A stretch of DNA of 64,000 nt from Planctomonas sp. JC2975 (lineage in GTDB: Bacteria; Actinomycetota; Actinomycetes; Actinomycetales; Microbacteriaceae), in contig NZ_JABEKS010000003.1 of NCBI RefSeq assembly GCF_012985205.1, positions 362,126 through 426,125 on the forward strand, in the 5' to 3' direction. The notes under the pieces are model-generated. The model made no database searches. It was not told the origin of the DNA and worked only from the letters and a program-made list of their open reading frames with translations. Positions within the stretch are counted from its first letter, which is position 1. Every line of letters starts with the position of its first letter. Shown here in pieces: positions 8,292 to 17,081 of the stretch. Made by a program: the position numbers and the translations under genes.

Positions 8292-9365
8292 ATGAACGAA
8301 CCGATCCGTTTCGCGATCGTGGGCACCGGATTCCGTGCCCGCGCCTTCTGCACGCTGGCCGCCGCGTTGCCCGACCTGTTCGATGTCTCGGCGATCCTCC
8401 CGCACCGCCCGCTCGACGACAACGACCGGGCGGCACTCGGCCTTCCGGTCGCCGGCGACCTCGGCGAGCTGCTCGGCACGCGACCCGGTTTCGTGCTCAC
8501 GACAGCCGGACCGGATGCCACGCCCGACCTGATGCGCGAGCTCACCGACCGCGGTGTGCCCGCCCTGGCGGAGACGCCGCCTGCGCTCGACGAGTCCACC
8601 CTGCAGGCGCTGTGGCGCGACGTGGGATCGCGCGGACTCGTGCAGGTCGCCGAGCAGTATCCGCGGCATCCGATGACGGCAGCGCGGATCGCGGCAGTGC
8701 GATCCGGCCTGATCGGAACGCCCACCTCGGCCCAGGTGTCGATGACGCAGACCTATCACGCCGTCGCGATCCTCCGCGCACTTCTCGGCGTGGGCCTCAC
8801 GGATGCCGACGTCCGCGCGACGACGCACACCGCGCCGCTGGTCGCGCCGGTGAGCCGCGCCGGATGGACGCGAGATCGGGAGGAGCATCCGACCGTCACC
8901 ACGACGGCCACTCTGGACTTCGGAGATGCCATCGGTCACTACGACTTCACCGAAGGGCAGACGCGCAACCCGCTTCGGGCATCAAGGGTCCTGGTCCGCG
9001 GTAGCCGAGGCGAGATCATCGACGACGCGCTCACCCGGCTGGTCGATGAGACAACGGTCGTGACCTCCGGCTTCGAGCGGCGTCAGACCGGCCTGCACCA
9101 CGATTTCGAGGCGCCGGAGCTGGACCAGATCTCCCTCGACGGATCCGTGCTCTTCCACAATCCGTACGTCGGCGCCCGTCTCTCCGATGAGGAGATCGCG
9201 ATGGCGTCACTCCTCGAGGCGATGGGGCGGTGGGTCGCCGATGAGGGACCCGAGCCGTATCCGCTCGCGGATGCCGCGCAGGACCAGCTGCTCGGGCTGG
9301 CGATCCGACGCGCGAGCGAGACGGGTGCGAGTGTGCGAGTGGTGCGGGAGGCTTGGGCGGCCTGA
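8292..9365 (+). CDS. Gfo/Idh/MocA family oxidoreductase with altered EKP motif
   Basis: 357 residues: an N-terminal Rossmann domain (FAIVGTGFRAR, residues 6-16) and a C-terminal alpha/beta dimerisation domain. These enzymes oxidise sugars, inositols or related alcohols with NAD(P). The usual EKP motif, whose lysine is catalytic, reads ETP (E94-T95-P96), and the later region lacks an obvious GxxxDxxxH active-site helix, so activity may be lost or changed. An in-frame GTG sits three bases earlier. CAGAAT lies seven to eight bases before the start, suggesting a leaderless or short-leader transcript. No sugar-uptake genes are adjacent. Confidence 0.8.
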   Translation: MNEPIRFAIVGTGFRARAFCTLAAALPDLFDVSAILPHRPLDDNDRAALGLPVAGDLGELLGTRPGFVLTTAGPDATPDLMRELTDRGVPALAETPPALDESTLQALWRDVGSRGLVQVAEQYPRHPMTAARIAAVRSGLIGTPTSAQVSMTQTYHAVAILRALLGVGLTDADVRATTHTAPLVAPVSRAGWTRDREEHPTVTTTATLDFGDAIGHYDFTEGQTRNPLRASRVLVRGSRGEIIDDALTRLVDETTVVTSGFERRQTGLHHDFEAPELDQISLDGSVLFHNPYVGARLSDEEIAMASLLEAMGRWVADEGPEPYPLADAAQDQLLGLAIRRASETGASVRVVREAWAA

Positions 9366-9450
9366 CCGGACGACCGAGGTCGTTTCGTCACGTAGCGTTG
9401 ACCATCGTGGTTGCACGGTACGAGGAGATGGTCCGAGAGCGGATCGCCCG

Positions 9451-10746
9451 ATGAGCGACCTCGGATTCCGCGCCTACGGCAAGCTCCTCTCCGTCCCAGC
9501 CCGCACCATGATGGTGCTCGCCGGCTTGCTGGCTCGCACGCCGATAGCCGTTCTCGGATTCGGATTCCTCTACTTCGCGCACGCGAGCACCGGCTCATAC
9601 ACGCTCGGCGGTCTCACCTCCGGTCTCGCCATCGCCTCGATGGGACTCATCGGGCCCCTGGCCGGACGGATCGCCGACCGGCGCGGACAACGTCAGCTGC
9701 TGCTGGCGTCCGCGATCACGCATCCGCTCGCCATTGCGGGCGCGATCGCGTGCGGCTACCTCGGCTCGATGGTGGGACTGGTCATCGCGTCGGTGTTCTG
9801 CGGTGTCACCGTCGCGCCGGTCGGCGCGTTCATGCGCGCACGCTGGTCGACCATCGTCGAAGACGGATTCCTGCTGCGAACGGCCTTCGCGATCGAGGCG
9901 GTAGCCGACGAGATCGTCTGGGTGTTCGGCCCGGCGGTCGCCGCGTTCCTCGCCGCCGGACTCCTCCCGGCCGGCGGGCTGATCCTGTCCGGCATCATCG
10001 GGCCGCTCGGAGCACTCTTTCTGCGGATGATGCCCGACGCGAAGCCGGTCGCGGCCACGGAGCATGCGCACCGCCCCGGCCGGCTGCTGCGCTCCGCACC
10101 GTTCCTGATCCTGCTCGTCGCAAGCTTCGCGACGGGCATCGGATTCGGCATCAACGACCTCTCGATCGTCTCGCTCGCGACGGCGAACGGGGTGCCAGAG
10201 CTCGCGGGCACCGTGCTCACGGCGTATTCGATCGGAAGTGCGTCGGGCGGATTCGTCTTCGGCGCGCTCTCCACACGACTCCGATCGAGGCAGATGCTCG
10301 TCGGCACGGCGCTCGCGCTGGCCATCACCTGGGTTGCGCTCGCGTTCGCACCGGGGATCTGGTGGTTCTATCCGCTCGGCTTCTTCGCGGGTGCCACCAT
10401 TGCCCCGCTGATGATCGCCATCAACCACATCGCCCACGACATCGTGCCGCCCGCCATCATCACCGAGGCTCTCGCGTGGCTCAACACCCTCGTCATCTGC
10501 GGCATGTCGCTCGGCTCGTTCGCTGGAGGACTCATCAACGACGCCGCAGGTCCGCACGCGGCGTTCACGGTCGTGGCGTTCACAGCCGTTGTGCCGATCG
10601 TGCTCGTGCTGGTGGGCTTCCGGGCGTTCGGAAAGCTCGGACCCTCTGCGCCCGATGATGCGGATCCGGAACTGCGCTCGCAGGAGCGGCCGGAAGCGGT
10701 TCGGACGGAGTCACTGCGCCCGGGAGACGGCCCGAACGTGCCGTAG
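9451..10746 (+). CDS. MFS transporter
   Basis: 431 residues with twelve hydrophobic segments and the MFS loop GRIADRRGQRQLLLAS (residues ~70-85). It resembles the AraJ/SetA-type group exporting drugs or sugars. The C-terminal ~35 residues are hydrophilic. GAGAGCGGAT lies before the ATG, and a TAGCGT -10-like box is at 9393. The frame is open upstream to 9187, but that segment is antisense-like to the preceding oxidoreductase. It is convergent with the phosphoesterase gene at 10794. Confidence 0.85.
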   Translation: MSDLGFRAYGKLLSVPARTMMVLAGLLARTPIAVLGFGFLYFAHASTGSYTLGGLTSGLAIASMGLIGPLAGRIADRRGQRQLLLASAITHPLAIAGAIACGYLGSMVGLVIASVFCGVTVAPVGAFMRARWSTIVEDGFLLRTAFAIEAVADEIVWVFGPAVAAFLAAGLLPAGGLILSGIIGPLGALFLRMMPDAKPVAATEHAHRPGRLLRSAPFLILLVASFATGIGFGINDLSIVSLATANGVPELAGTVLTAYSIGSASGGFVFGALSTRLRSRQMLVGTALALAITWVALAFAPGIWWFYPLGFFAGATIAPLMIAINHIAHDIVPPAIITEALAWLNTLVICGMSLGSFAGGLINDAAGPHAAFTVVAFTAVVPIVLVLVGFRAFGKLGPSAPDDADPELRSQERPEAVRTESLRPGDGPNVP

Positions 10747-10793
10747 CGGCCGCTCCGCACGATCGAATGCGATCGTCCGCCAGCTTGCGACTC

Positions 10794-12548
10794 TCAGTCG
10801 GTCGTTCCGAAGAGAAGCTCGCCGTGCCGGTGCAGGGTGTCGTACGCGTCGCCGAAGGTCTCGGGCCGCGCGGCCTGCGGCTCGTATTTGGCCAGGAGCA
10901 AGCCGAGCAGACCCTTCGCGGGCGAGGTCAGCGGGCGCTCGCGGTCCCGGCCGGCGGGTTCGGCACGCCTGCGCTCGGGGTTCGCCGGCACGTACGGGGC
11001 CTGCACATCCGGCCAGAGCTGAGGCTGACGCGGCACGGTGAGCCGGATCGTCTCCTGCAGCGTTCGCGCATGCTTGTCGCGCTCGGTGAGGGGCTTGAGC
11101 CCGTGCTGCCGTGTGAGCGAGCTCGCCACCGACGCGTGCTGCGTCGGCTCGCTCTCGACCGTTCCCTCCTCGACGTAGGCGGATACCAGGATCGTCGGCA
11201 CGCGCAGCCCGAGTCGATCGAAGGTGAACCCCATCTCGCCGGGATCCGGATGTCCGCTCGGCGGGGTGGCCGATGGCGGGGGAACGTGATCGAAGAGGCC
11301 TCCATGCTCGTCGAACGTGACCAGCAGAGCAGTGTTGATCGCGTTCGACCCCTTCGCGGAGCTGCTGTTCCTGATCGAGGTGTAGACATCGGCCAGGAGC
11401 GCTTCAGCGGCGCGCACGTCGCTGAATGCGGATTCAAAACCATGCGTGCTCAGCGTCGGGATGTTCTCCGGCGGATGCATGTCGTTGTGATCGAACACCA
11501 TGCGTGGCTCGATGAACGAGTAAACGGGCAGGTCGCCGTTCGCAGCATCTTCGCGGAACTGATCCATGCTCCGGAAGTTGGTCTTCCAGTAGCGCTCGAT
11601 CGACGGCGCGTGCAGCAGCCCCGTCAACGACACCACCTGCTCGGCGTCGTAGTACACGCGCCAGGAGAGTCCAGCATCCTGGAGCCGGTTGAAGAGGGTC
11701 GGGACATCGGGTGCGTTCAGCCATTTGTCGGGACCCCCGCCTTGCCCATTGGTGACGAAGCCGTGCGAGGTGCTCGCGTGGAAGAACGAACGATTGCAGA
11801 AGGTCTGCGACGGCACGGCGCAGTGCCAGTGGTCGAAGACGGCGAACGACCGTGCGAGCGCCGAGAACACAGGCAGCATTTCGGGCGTGAAACCGCCCAT
11901 GACCGGCGAATACTCCGAGAGAGACGGTTCCGAAGCTCGTTGGATGCGATAGTTTGTCACGTAGTCATGGACGAAGCCGTCCATGGTCGGCTCGCGGCCG
12001 GATTCAGGCGCGTTCCATGGCGCCCGGATGCCGTCCTCCGTTCCCGGATCCGCGTTCGACGGCGGATCCACGACCCCGAAGAGCTGGGTGTTGACGTGCG
12101 GATACGTCTCGCCGGGATCCGGGTTCGGCTGCGAGAAGAGCACATCGGTCGGATCGTCGTACACGAACGACGCGACGGCCGTGCCGTCAGGAGCGCGGTT
12201 CGGATGCTCACCGTTGCGCACACCCTCGAAAGCCTGTCCACGCGGTGGCCGGACGCCGTCGTACAGCCGTCCGAGCACATGATCGAAGCTGCGATTCTCG
12301 AACATGAGCACGACGAGGTGATCGAATCCGGGCTCCGGGCGCGCCGGCAGCGGACTGAATCCGTACCGCTCGTCTTTGTTGTTCTCGGATCCCACGACCG
12401 CTCCGGCGATCAGTCCGCCGCTCACGGCTCCGGTCACCAGCCCGGCGGCTCCCCAGCCTGACGCGCTCAGGAACCGGCGCCTGCTCGGGATCCGCTCGGC
12501 GTCGCCTTCGGCGCTGGACGGCTCCGGGTCCTCCGGCGATTGGGGCAT
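10794..12548 (-). CDS. Tat-exported phosphoesterase, phospholipase C / acid phosphatase family
   Basis: 584 residues. A twin-arginine signal is present (SRRRFLSASGWGAAGL, residues ~22-37), followed by the alkaline-phosphatase-superfamily phosphoesterase domain. The nucleophile region is visible as VLMFENRSFDHVLG (near residue 77), with downstream FDHWHC, FNRLQDAG and VTFDEHGGLFDHVPP (near 428) contributing metal ligands. Relatives hydrolyse phosphatidylcholine or phosphate monoesters outside the cell. The ATG follows CATAAT by six bases, a leaderless arrangement; a longer open frame upstream is not supported because it would overlap the response regulator gene. Confidence 0.88.
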   Translation of the reverse strand: MPQSPEDPEPSSAEGDAERIPSRRRFLSASGWGAAGLVTGAVSGGLIAGAVVGSENNKDERYGFSPLPARPEPGFDHLVVLMFENRSFDHVLGRLYDGVRPPRGQAFEGVRNGEHPNRAPDGTAVASFVYDDPTDVLFSQPNPDPGETYPHVNTQLFGVVDPPSNADPGTEDGIRAPWNAPESGREPTMDGFVHDYVTNYRIQRASEPSLSEYSPVMGGFTPEMLPVFSALARSFAVFDHWHCAVPSQTFCNRSFFHASTSHGFVTNGQGGGPDKWLNAPDVPTLFNRLQDAGLSWRVYYDAEQVVSLTGLLHAPSIERYWKTNFRSMDQFREDAANGDLPVYSFIEPRMVFDHNDMHPPENIPTLSTHGFESAFSDVRAAEALLADVYTSIRNSSSAKGSNAINTALLVTFDEHGGLFDHVPPPSATPPSGHPDPGEMGFTFDRLGLRVPTILVSAYVEEGTVESEPTQHASVASSLTRQHGLKPLTERDKHARTLQETIRLTVPRQPQLWPDVQAPYVPANPERRRAEPAGRDRERPLTSPAKGLLGLLLAKYEPQAARPETFGDAYDTLHRHGELLFGTTD

Positions 12549-12684
12549 GGGTCGATTATGCGCAGACTCGCTGCTGCGTCGGCCAGGCTCGCCAGGGCGA
12601 GCCGGTGCTGCTGGACGAGGGGGTGCACCCCCGGAGGCATCCACGGCGCACGGCCCGGATGCTCGGCCGCGCCGCACCGCCACC

Positions 12685-13329
12685 TCAGTCGCGACGGCCC
12701 GGTTCGATCCTGACCCTGTCCGGCCGGAAGCCGTGTTCGATGCCCCAGAGCACGGCGTGAATGCGACTGGCGACGCCGATCCGGCGGTAACACGATCGGA
12801 TGTACGTCTTGACCGAGTTGATGGAGAGGTGCGCTCGCTCGGCGATCGCCTCGTTCGACAGTCCTTGGGTGATGAGCGCCAGTATTTCGGCCTCCCGCTG
12901 CGAGAGCCCTTCCTCCCGTCCCGGCCAGTCGCCCGCCGCCGCAACCGATCCTGATGACGGCACGTAGACGTGTCCCGATCCGCCGTGGATCGCCTCCAGC
13001 GCAGCCGCGATGTCGGCTGCCGGCAGCCCTTTCGAGATATAGCCGTCGGCGCCGTTGGCCAATGCCGCGGCGACGAGGTCGTCATCGATGTTCCAGGAGT
13101 AGACGGCCACACTGCCCACGAGCGGGTTCGCGGCCAGTTCGCGCACCTGGTCCCTGTCGCCCTGCGGGTTGGCGAACGTGTCGTACAGAGCGATGTCGAC
13201 GGGATTGCTCACCTGCAGGTTGGCATCCAGCTCGACGACGGCGAACCGCTCGGGGTATGCATCGAGCATCGAGGCGAGGCCGCGCACGACCACCTCGTAG
13301 TCATCGATGAGCGCCACACTGATCGCCAC
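12685..13329 (-). CDS. Orphan LuxR-family response regulator
   Basis: 214 residues: a receiver-like domain (1-~120; acidic pair in LIDDYEVV, likely phospho-acceptor aspartate in IALYDTF, conserved lysine in YISKGL) and a C-terminal GerE-type helix-turn-helix (LSQREAEILALITQGLSNEAIA, split at residues ~143-164, then SINSVKTYIR). No histidine kinase gene is in the window. The GTG start is preceded by GTGGGG, and an 18-bp palindrome lies 26-43 bases upstream, a probable operator for this regulator or a partner. Confidence 0.9.
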   Translation of the reverse strand: MAISVALIDDYEVVVRGLASMLDAYPERFAVVELDANLQVSNPVDIALYDTFANPQGDRDQVRELAANPLVGSVAVYSWNIDDDLVAAALANGADGYISKGLPAADIAAALEAIHGGSGHVYVPSSGSVAAAGDWPGREEGLSQREAEILALITQGLSNEAIAERAHLSINSVKTYIRSCYRRIGVASRIHAVLWGIEHGFRPDRVRIEPGRRD

Positions 13330-13354
13330 GGCCCCACTCTAAGACGAGGAATTC

Positions 13355-13372
13355 TTCACCCCTAGGGGTGAA
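13355..13372. promoter_or_regulatory. Perfect 18-bp palindrome between response regulator and rightward promoter
   Basis: TTCACCCCTAGGGGTGAA is fully self-complementary. It lies 26 bases from the GTG of the leftward response regulator. On its other side it lies 21 bases from a TAGCGT box (13394-13399) that is followed six bases later by an ATG at 13406. The position suits autoregulation or control of a divergent transcript by the LuxR-type protein. Confidence 0.55.
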
Positions 13373-13777
13373 GCCCCGATCAGCGGAGCTGCCTAGCGTT
13401 GAGTCATGGGATTCGGGGGCGTGCCGTTCGGTCGCGGGGCGGTCGGTGCCCCGGCGCATTCGCGTGCGCCGGGCGCCGATCGGCTCGGCGGTCTTCGATG
13501 GCAGGGTGGTGCCTCCGGATACGCCGCACGGTCGGCCGTGCCCCACCGGCCGGGATCCGTGGGCGGATCGTCTTCGCCCGACGGGTCATCGGCTTGGAAG
13601 CCACGGCCTCCGCACCCGAATCGGATCGCCTGACGTCTCGACGGCTGTGCGTGTCATGCGCCGACCGGATGTCGAGGCACCACGGCCGGCCGTGCGGCAC
13701 CCTCGACCGGTGTCCCCCGCCCCGTCTCCCCGTTCGGACAGCGATGTCCGCTCTCCCCGACCCGACGAAAGACTGAG
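13373..13777 (+). other. Unassigned stretch with a leaderless-start-like signal
   Basis: No recognisable gene. TAGCGT at 13394-13399 followed by ATG at 13406 opens a 75-codon Gly/Arg/Ala-rich frame (to 13633) with no family resemblance. Other frames are equally biased high-G+C noise. It could be a decayed gene or a leader RNA driven by the palindrome-containing promoter. Confidence 0.3.
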
Positions 13778-14092
13778 ATGGGACTTCTGCTCCACGCGCA
13801 CTTCCGACTCGAGATGGACGACGAGCTCCTCGGCCACCTGGAGACGGTGGTGGTCAATAAGTTCCGCAGGTCTGAATCGTTCCTGCTGACCTGGCTCGAC
13901 GGCGAGGGCGCGGCTCGCAGGTCACTCTGGATGTCGTGCAAGGTGCCTGCGTACTTCCAGTACCAGAACGGTCATCCGCGCTCTCTCGACCGGGAGTGGC
14001 TGCTCCGGCTGCAGATCGCCGCCGACGGCTCGCGCGGACTGTTCGTGACTCGCGAGGACGGTACGCCGGCGCGAGTCCGCATTCAAGGCTGA
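13778..14092 (+). CDS. DUF7882-type small protein
   Basis: 104 residues. The pattern (ELLGHLETVVVNKFRRSESF near residues 16-35, a Ser/Leu-W strand SLWMSCKVPAYFQY, then REWLLRLQIAAD and a C-terminal GLFVTRED strand) matches the short proteins of Microbacteriaceae often mislabelled as ATP-dependent DNA ligase. Function unknown; no nucleotide-binding motif is present. Start ATG with GAAAGA ahead. It is convergent with the membrane protein at 14124, 31 bases apart. Confidence 0.75.
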   Translation: MGLLLHAHFRLEMDDELLGHLETVVVNKFRRSESFLLTWLDGEGAARRSLWMSCKVPAYFQYQNGHPRSLDREWLLRLQIAADGSRGLFVTREDGTPARVRIQG

Positions 14093-14123
14093 GCCCGCCC
14101 AGTGCCGACGGTCCCGCATCGGG

Positions 14124-14747
14124 CTACACGAGCCGCAACGCGAGGTTGTAGCCGAAGGCGATGAGAACGGTCGTCGCGATGAGCACCAGGATCGGCACTG
14201 TTCCGCGAATCCTTCTGAACAGCATGCCGCCGAGCAGGAGAAGCCCCAGAATGCCGGCGAGGGTCCAGTAGACGACACCCGTCGTATCGGCAACCACCGT
14301 GAGGCCGAAGACGGCGTCGCCGATTCCGATTCCCGCGAGCAGTCCGGTGCCGAGCGCGGCACGGATGCCGTTTTCTCTGAGCCAGGAGGCCGCCACCCCG
14401 ATGAACGGTCCCGCGACGAGCCCGATGAGCGCCCACATCAGCGGCGAGTAGTAGTGGCCGCGCCACGTCGAGATGACGGCGTATCCCACGACGAGCAGCG
14501 CGAAGGACAGCGCCCCGAGCACGACGCCCACCCCTGGACGGACCCGCGCCCACGACACCAGGAGGGCGGTGACGAGCGTCCAGCCGCTCACCGAATTCGA
14601 GAGCGGCCTCAGCCAATCGGGGAGGTATCCCTGTGCCAGCGATTCGAGACCGCCGATCACCAGGCTCGCAACGAGCACGATGATCGCGCGCACGATCCAT
14701 CGAGACGACGTGTCCGTCGTGCCCTGGACTGATGGCGTCGCGGTCAA
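14124..14747 (-). CDS. DUF6518-like integral membrane protein
   Basis: 207 residues from a TTG start with GGGCGG about five bases ahead; the next in-frame ATG is far inside the protein. Six hydrophobic segments are visible (near 20-38, 55-70, 76-94, 103-120, 130-170, 182-203), with a W-R-G-H-Y-Y-S-P-L-M-W motif near residue 95. This resembles the DUF6518 family of actinobacterial membrane proteins; no function is known. Confidence 0.6.
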   Translation of the reverse strand: MTATPSVQGTTDTSSRWIVRAIIVLVASLVIGGLESLAQGYLPDWLRPLSNSVSGWTLVTALLVSWARVRPGVGVVLGALSFALLVVGYAVISTWRGHYYSPLMWALIGLVAGPFIGVAASWLRENGIRAALGTGLLAGIGIGDAVFGLTVVADTTGVVYWTLAGILGLLLLGGMLFRRIRGTVPILVLIATTVLIAFGYNLALRLV

Positions 14748-15144
14748 TGGCGCCGCCCTGCCTCGAAGGGAGCGGCCTCTGACGACACGACACCACTCAT
14801 CCGGCGCGCCCTCTCATCCGTCAGCACTCTCCTCGCCAGAAGACCCGGCGCCTGCCGGCCGGCACTGCCCGTTCGAGCCTCCGCTGCGCAACGGCAGTCG
14901 AAGGCGGCCGGGTCGAGATCGGGTTCGGGCATCTGGCCATTGTCGAGCATCGCGGCTCACCGTGCCTGATTCGCCGGGCTGGTCCACCGTGCGCACGTTC
15001 GCCGTGCCTCGTTCGCCGTGCCTGGCTCGGTCGGCCATTGCACGTCGAGAGCGGTCCGCCGCAATGCGGCCGCAATGCGCATGGCCTCGGCAGCGGCCCC
15101 ACGGAGACCGTCTCGCACCTCCGCGGCCCGCGCGCACGGCCGGT

Positions 15145-15570
15145 TCAGCCGTGGATTCCGGCGACGAGTCGGTCGACGAGGCCGAACGCCTGTGCCACCT
15201 GCACAGGGCTGCCGTAGTCGCGGGAGTGAACGATGAGCCCCTCCTCGACGGTGATGATCTGGATGTAGGCGAGCGTGAACTCTGCCCCACCGGGCGCGCT
15301 GACACCGTGGAGTTCGTACTCGATCACGGCCACGCACGGATCGGTCGTCTCGAGGATCCTGACGTTCTCGACCCTGGTGTAGCGACGGCTGCTCGCTCGG
15401 GTGAAGCCGGCGCGAAGCTCCTCGCGCGTGGTGTGCCGGACTGTCGGGAACAGTGGCGCTGCGAAGGGCATCTCGATGACGACGCTCTCAGCGTAGAGAT
15501 CGGCGAGAGTACCGATGTCGTCGATCGTTCGGGACAGGAATCGCGCTGCAGTCTCGGTGGCGTCGGACAC
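15145..15570 (-). CDS. SnoaL/NTF2-like protein
   Basis: 141 residues with the cone-shaped NTF2 fold pattern: N-terminal helices (ETAARFLSRTIDDIGTLADLYAE in two helices), AESVVIEMPFA, then beta strands with ARGFT-like and AYIQIITVEEGLIV segments ending in RDYGSP. Members include polyketide cyclases, limonene epoxide hydrolase-type enzymes and ligand-binding proteins; the substrate cannot be read from sequence. The GTG at 15570 has AGGAG ahead. It is transcribed divergently from the TetR gene at 15633 across a shared operator, so it is probably its target. Confidence 0.8.
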   Translation of the reverse strand: MSDATETAARFLSRTIDDIGTLADLYAESVVIEMPFAAPLFPTVRHTTREELRAGFTRASSRRYTRVENVRILETTDPCVAVIEYELHGVSAPGGAEFTLAYIQIITVEEGLIVHSRDYGSPVQVAQAFGLVDRLVAGIHG

Positions 15571-15586
15571 GGTTCTCCTAAGATTG

Positions 15587-15634
15587 AAAAGGAACAAGAG
15601 TTCCGTTTCACGATACGGAGGAGAAGTTCCGTTT
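15587..15634. promoter_or_regulatory. TetR-type operator, inverted and direct repeats
   Basis: GGAAC-AAGA-GTTCC (15591-15604) is an inverted repeat flanked by A-rich and T-rich arms. A direct copy of GTTCCGTTT from 15600-15608 recurs at 15626-15634, touching the TetR start codon. This is the position expected for autorepression and control of the divergent NTF2-like gene. Confidence 0.6.
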
Positions 15635-16208
15635 GTCTAGCTCTGGCCGTGCACCGCGCTCGGATCTGCTCCGCAACCGCGCACGATTGATAGCAGCGGC
15701 CCGCAAGGCCTTCGAAGCAGAAGGGTCCGGCTTTTCGGTCGACGATGTTGTGGCGCTCGCGGGGGTCGGCGTCGGCACCTTCTACCGCCATTTCCGGTCG
15801 AAGACTGCGTTGCTCGATGCGATGATCGCCGAACTGCTTGACGACCTGTCGCGTCTCATCGCACCAGAGGTCGATGCCGCCGACGCGATCTTCGCCTTCG
15901 TGCACGGCGCCCTGCGGTCCGCTCCCGCGAAACTCGATCTCGTCGAAGCCCTCGAGTCCCTTGGAAACGCGACGGAACTGCAGCAGGCGATCCAACGACT
16001 GCGCCAACAGGTACGCGGTGCCCTGGAAAACGCACAAGAAGCCGGCACGATCACGTCGGACGTGAATACCGACGATCTGCTCGCCCTCGTCTCGGCAGGA
16101 ATGACCGCGTCCGCGCGGTCCGCCGATCAACCGCTGCGCGCCGAGCGGATCGCCGCAGTCCTCTGCGACGGGTTGCGGACCCGGGATCAAGGCACTCGAT
16201 CGGCCTAG
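15633..16208 (+). CDS. TetR/AcrR family regulator
   Basis: 191 residues. The N-terminal helix-turn-helix is clear (LIAAARKAFEAEG, then VDDVVALAGVGVGTFYRHF, residues ~36-55, then SKTALLDAM); the C-terminal ligand domain resembles SCO1718-like TetR proteins. The TTG start has GGAGGAG about ten bases ahead and overlaps one operator repeat. It likely represses itself and the NTF2-like gene until a small lipophilic ligand binds. Confidence 0.9.
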   Translation: MSSSGRAPRSDLLRNRARLIAAARKAFEAEGSGFSVDDVVALAGVGVGTFYRHFRSKTALLDAMIAELLDDLSRLIAPEVDAADAIFAFVHGALRSAPAKLDLVEALESLGNATELQQAIQRLRQQVRGALENAQEAGTITSDVNTDDLLALVSAGMTASARSADQPLRAERIAAVLCDGLRTRDQGTRSA

Positions 16209-16297
16209 TCTTCGCGCCGCACGCTCGGCGGGCCGGCACTTCACCGGTCCGGCGTCGTTGAGCCGGATTCCGAGCTTCGACCGTCGGATGGCCGACC

Positions 16298-16954
16298 CTA
16301 CCGGTACCACTCCTCGTCGATCGTGGCGAGCCGTGATGGGTGGAGTCGTCGCCCGAGTCCGTAGAACTGTTGGAAGCTCATGATCAGCGGCCGCCAGCGG
16401 TCCGCGTCGATGCGGTTCACGCCAGATCTCGATCGGATCTGCGGTGCGACATGGACCCGGTCGATGCGGACCTGGAACAGATAGGTCGGACGCTCCGCCG
16501 GATCGTCTTTCGCCATGGTCGAGAGAGCGTGCACCTTGCCCTCCAGCTGCACGGCGCATTCCGCCACCCGGGGAGCGTTCACTGTTTCGCCTGCCACAGC
16601 CGTGAGCCCGGCCCACCCCCACTTGTCTTGCAGGTAGCGGTATCCGGCTTGCCGCTTTCGATCGCTGACCACACGACGGCCCGTGGTGAGGGCAAGGCGA
16701 TCCACGGCATCCACCATCTCCTCAGATGGCAGATTGATCACGCACTCACCCGTCGCCAAGAGATTCGCACTCGTCTGGGACCCGCCGCCCATGCCGAGCA
16801 CCGCGGTCTTGCCGAACCAGAACACCGAGGACATGGGCGCGAGATTGGGCTCGCCCGCCGAGTCGATGGTGCTGAGCAGGGCGACCGGAGTTCCGAAATA
16901 GAGGATCGCCGGGTCGATGACGTAGTGGTCGGGAAGCAGCTGTTGTGTACTCAT
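16298..16954 (-). CDS. Flavin reductase-like (FMN-binding split-barrel) protein
   Basis: 218 residues. The split-barrel pattern is visible: P-V-A-L-L-S-T near residue 24, N-L-A-P-M-S-S-V-F-W-F-G (41-52; flavin phosphate binding), then E-C-V-I-N-L-P-S near 72 and a later strand pair. This family reduces FMN or FAD for partner monooxygenases. The ATG at 16954 (peptide MSTQQLLPD) is preferred over an in-frame ATG at 17026 because the extra residues lack the fold. It is convergent with the TetR gene. Confidence 0.82.
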   Translation of the reverse strand: MSTQQLLPDHYVIDPAILYFGTPVALLSTIDSAGEPNLAPMSSVFWFGKTAVLGMGGGSQTSANLLATGECVINLPSEEMVDAVDRLALTTGRRVVSDRKRQAGYRYLQDKWGWAGLTAVAGETVNAPRVAECAVQLEGKVHALSTMAKDDPAERPTYLFQVRIDRVHVAPQIRSRSGVNRIDADRWRPLIMSFQQFYGLGRRLHPSRLATIDEEWYR

Positions 16955-17033
16955 CAACCTGCAGACGCCGCACCCACTGCGAACGTGAGGCTCCCCGGAC
17001 GAAGTCGTCCGTACTGATGCACCCATAGCCGCA

Positions 17034-17071
17034 GAAGGTGGGCTCGCAGGTTGATCTGCGAGCCCACCTTC
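17034..17071 (-). terminator. Strong intrinsic-type hairpin after the secreted glycosidase
   Basis: A perfect 16-bp stem (17034-17049 pairing with 17056-17071) with a six-base loop lies just 11 bases beyond the stop of the leftward gene ending at 17082. There is no long T-tract, as is usual in high-G+C actinobacteria. Confidence 0.8.
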
Positions 17072-17081
17072 GTTCAGCGGA

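Noticed and set aside
13368..13777. Protein-coding gene in the region after the response regulator
   Set aside because: All frames are Arg/Gly/Pro-rich without motif or conservation clue; recorded as an unassigned stretch instead.
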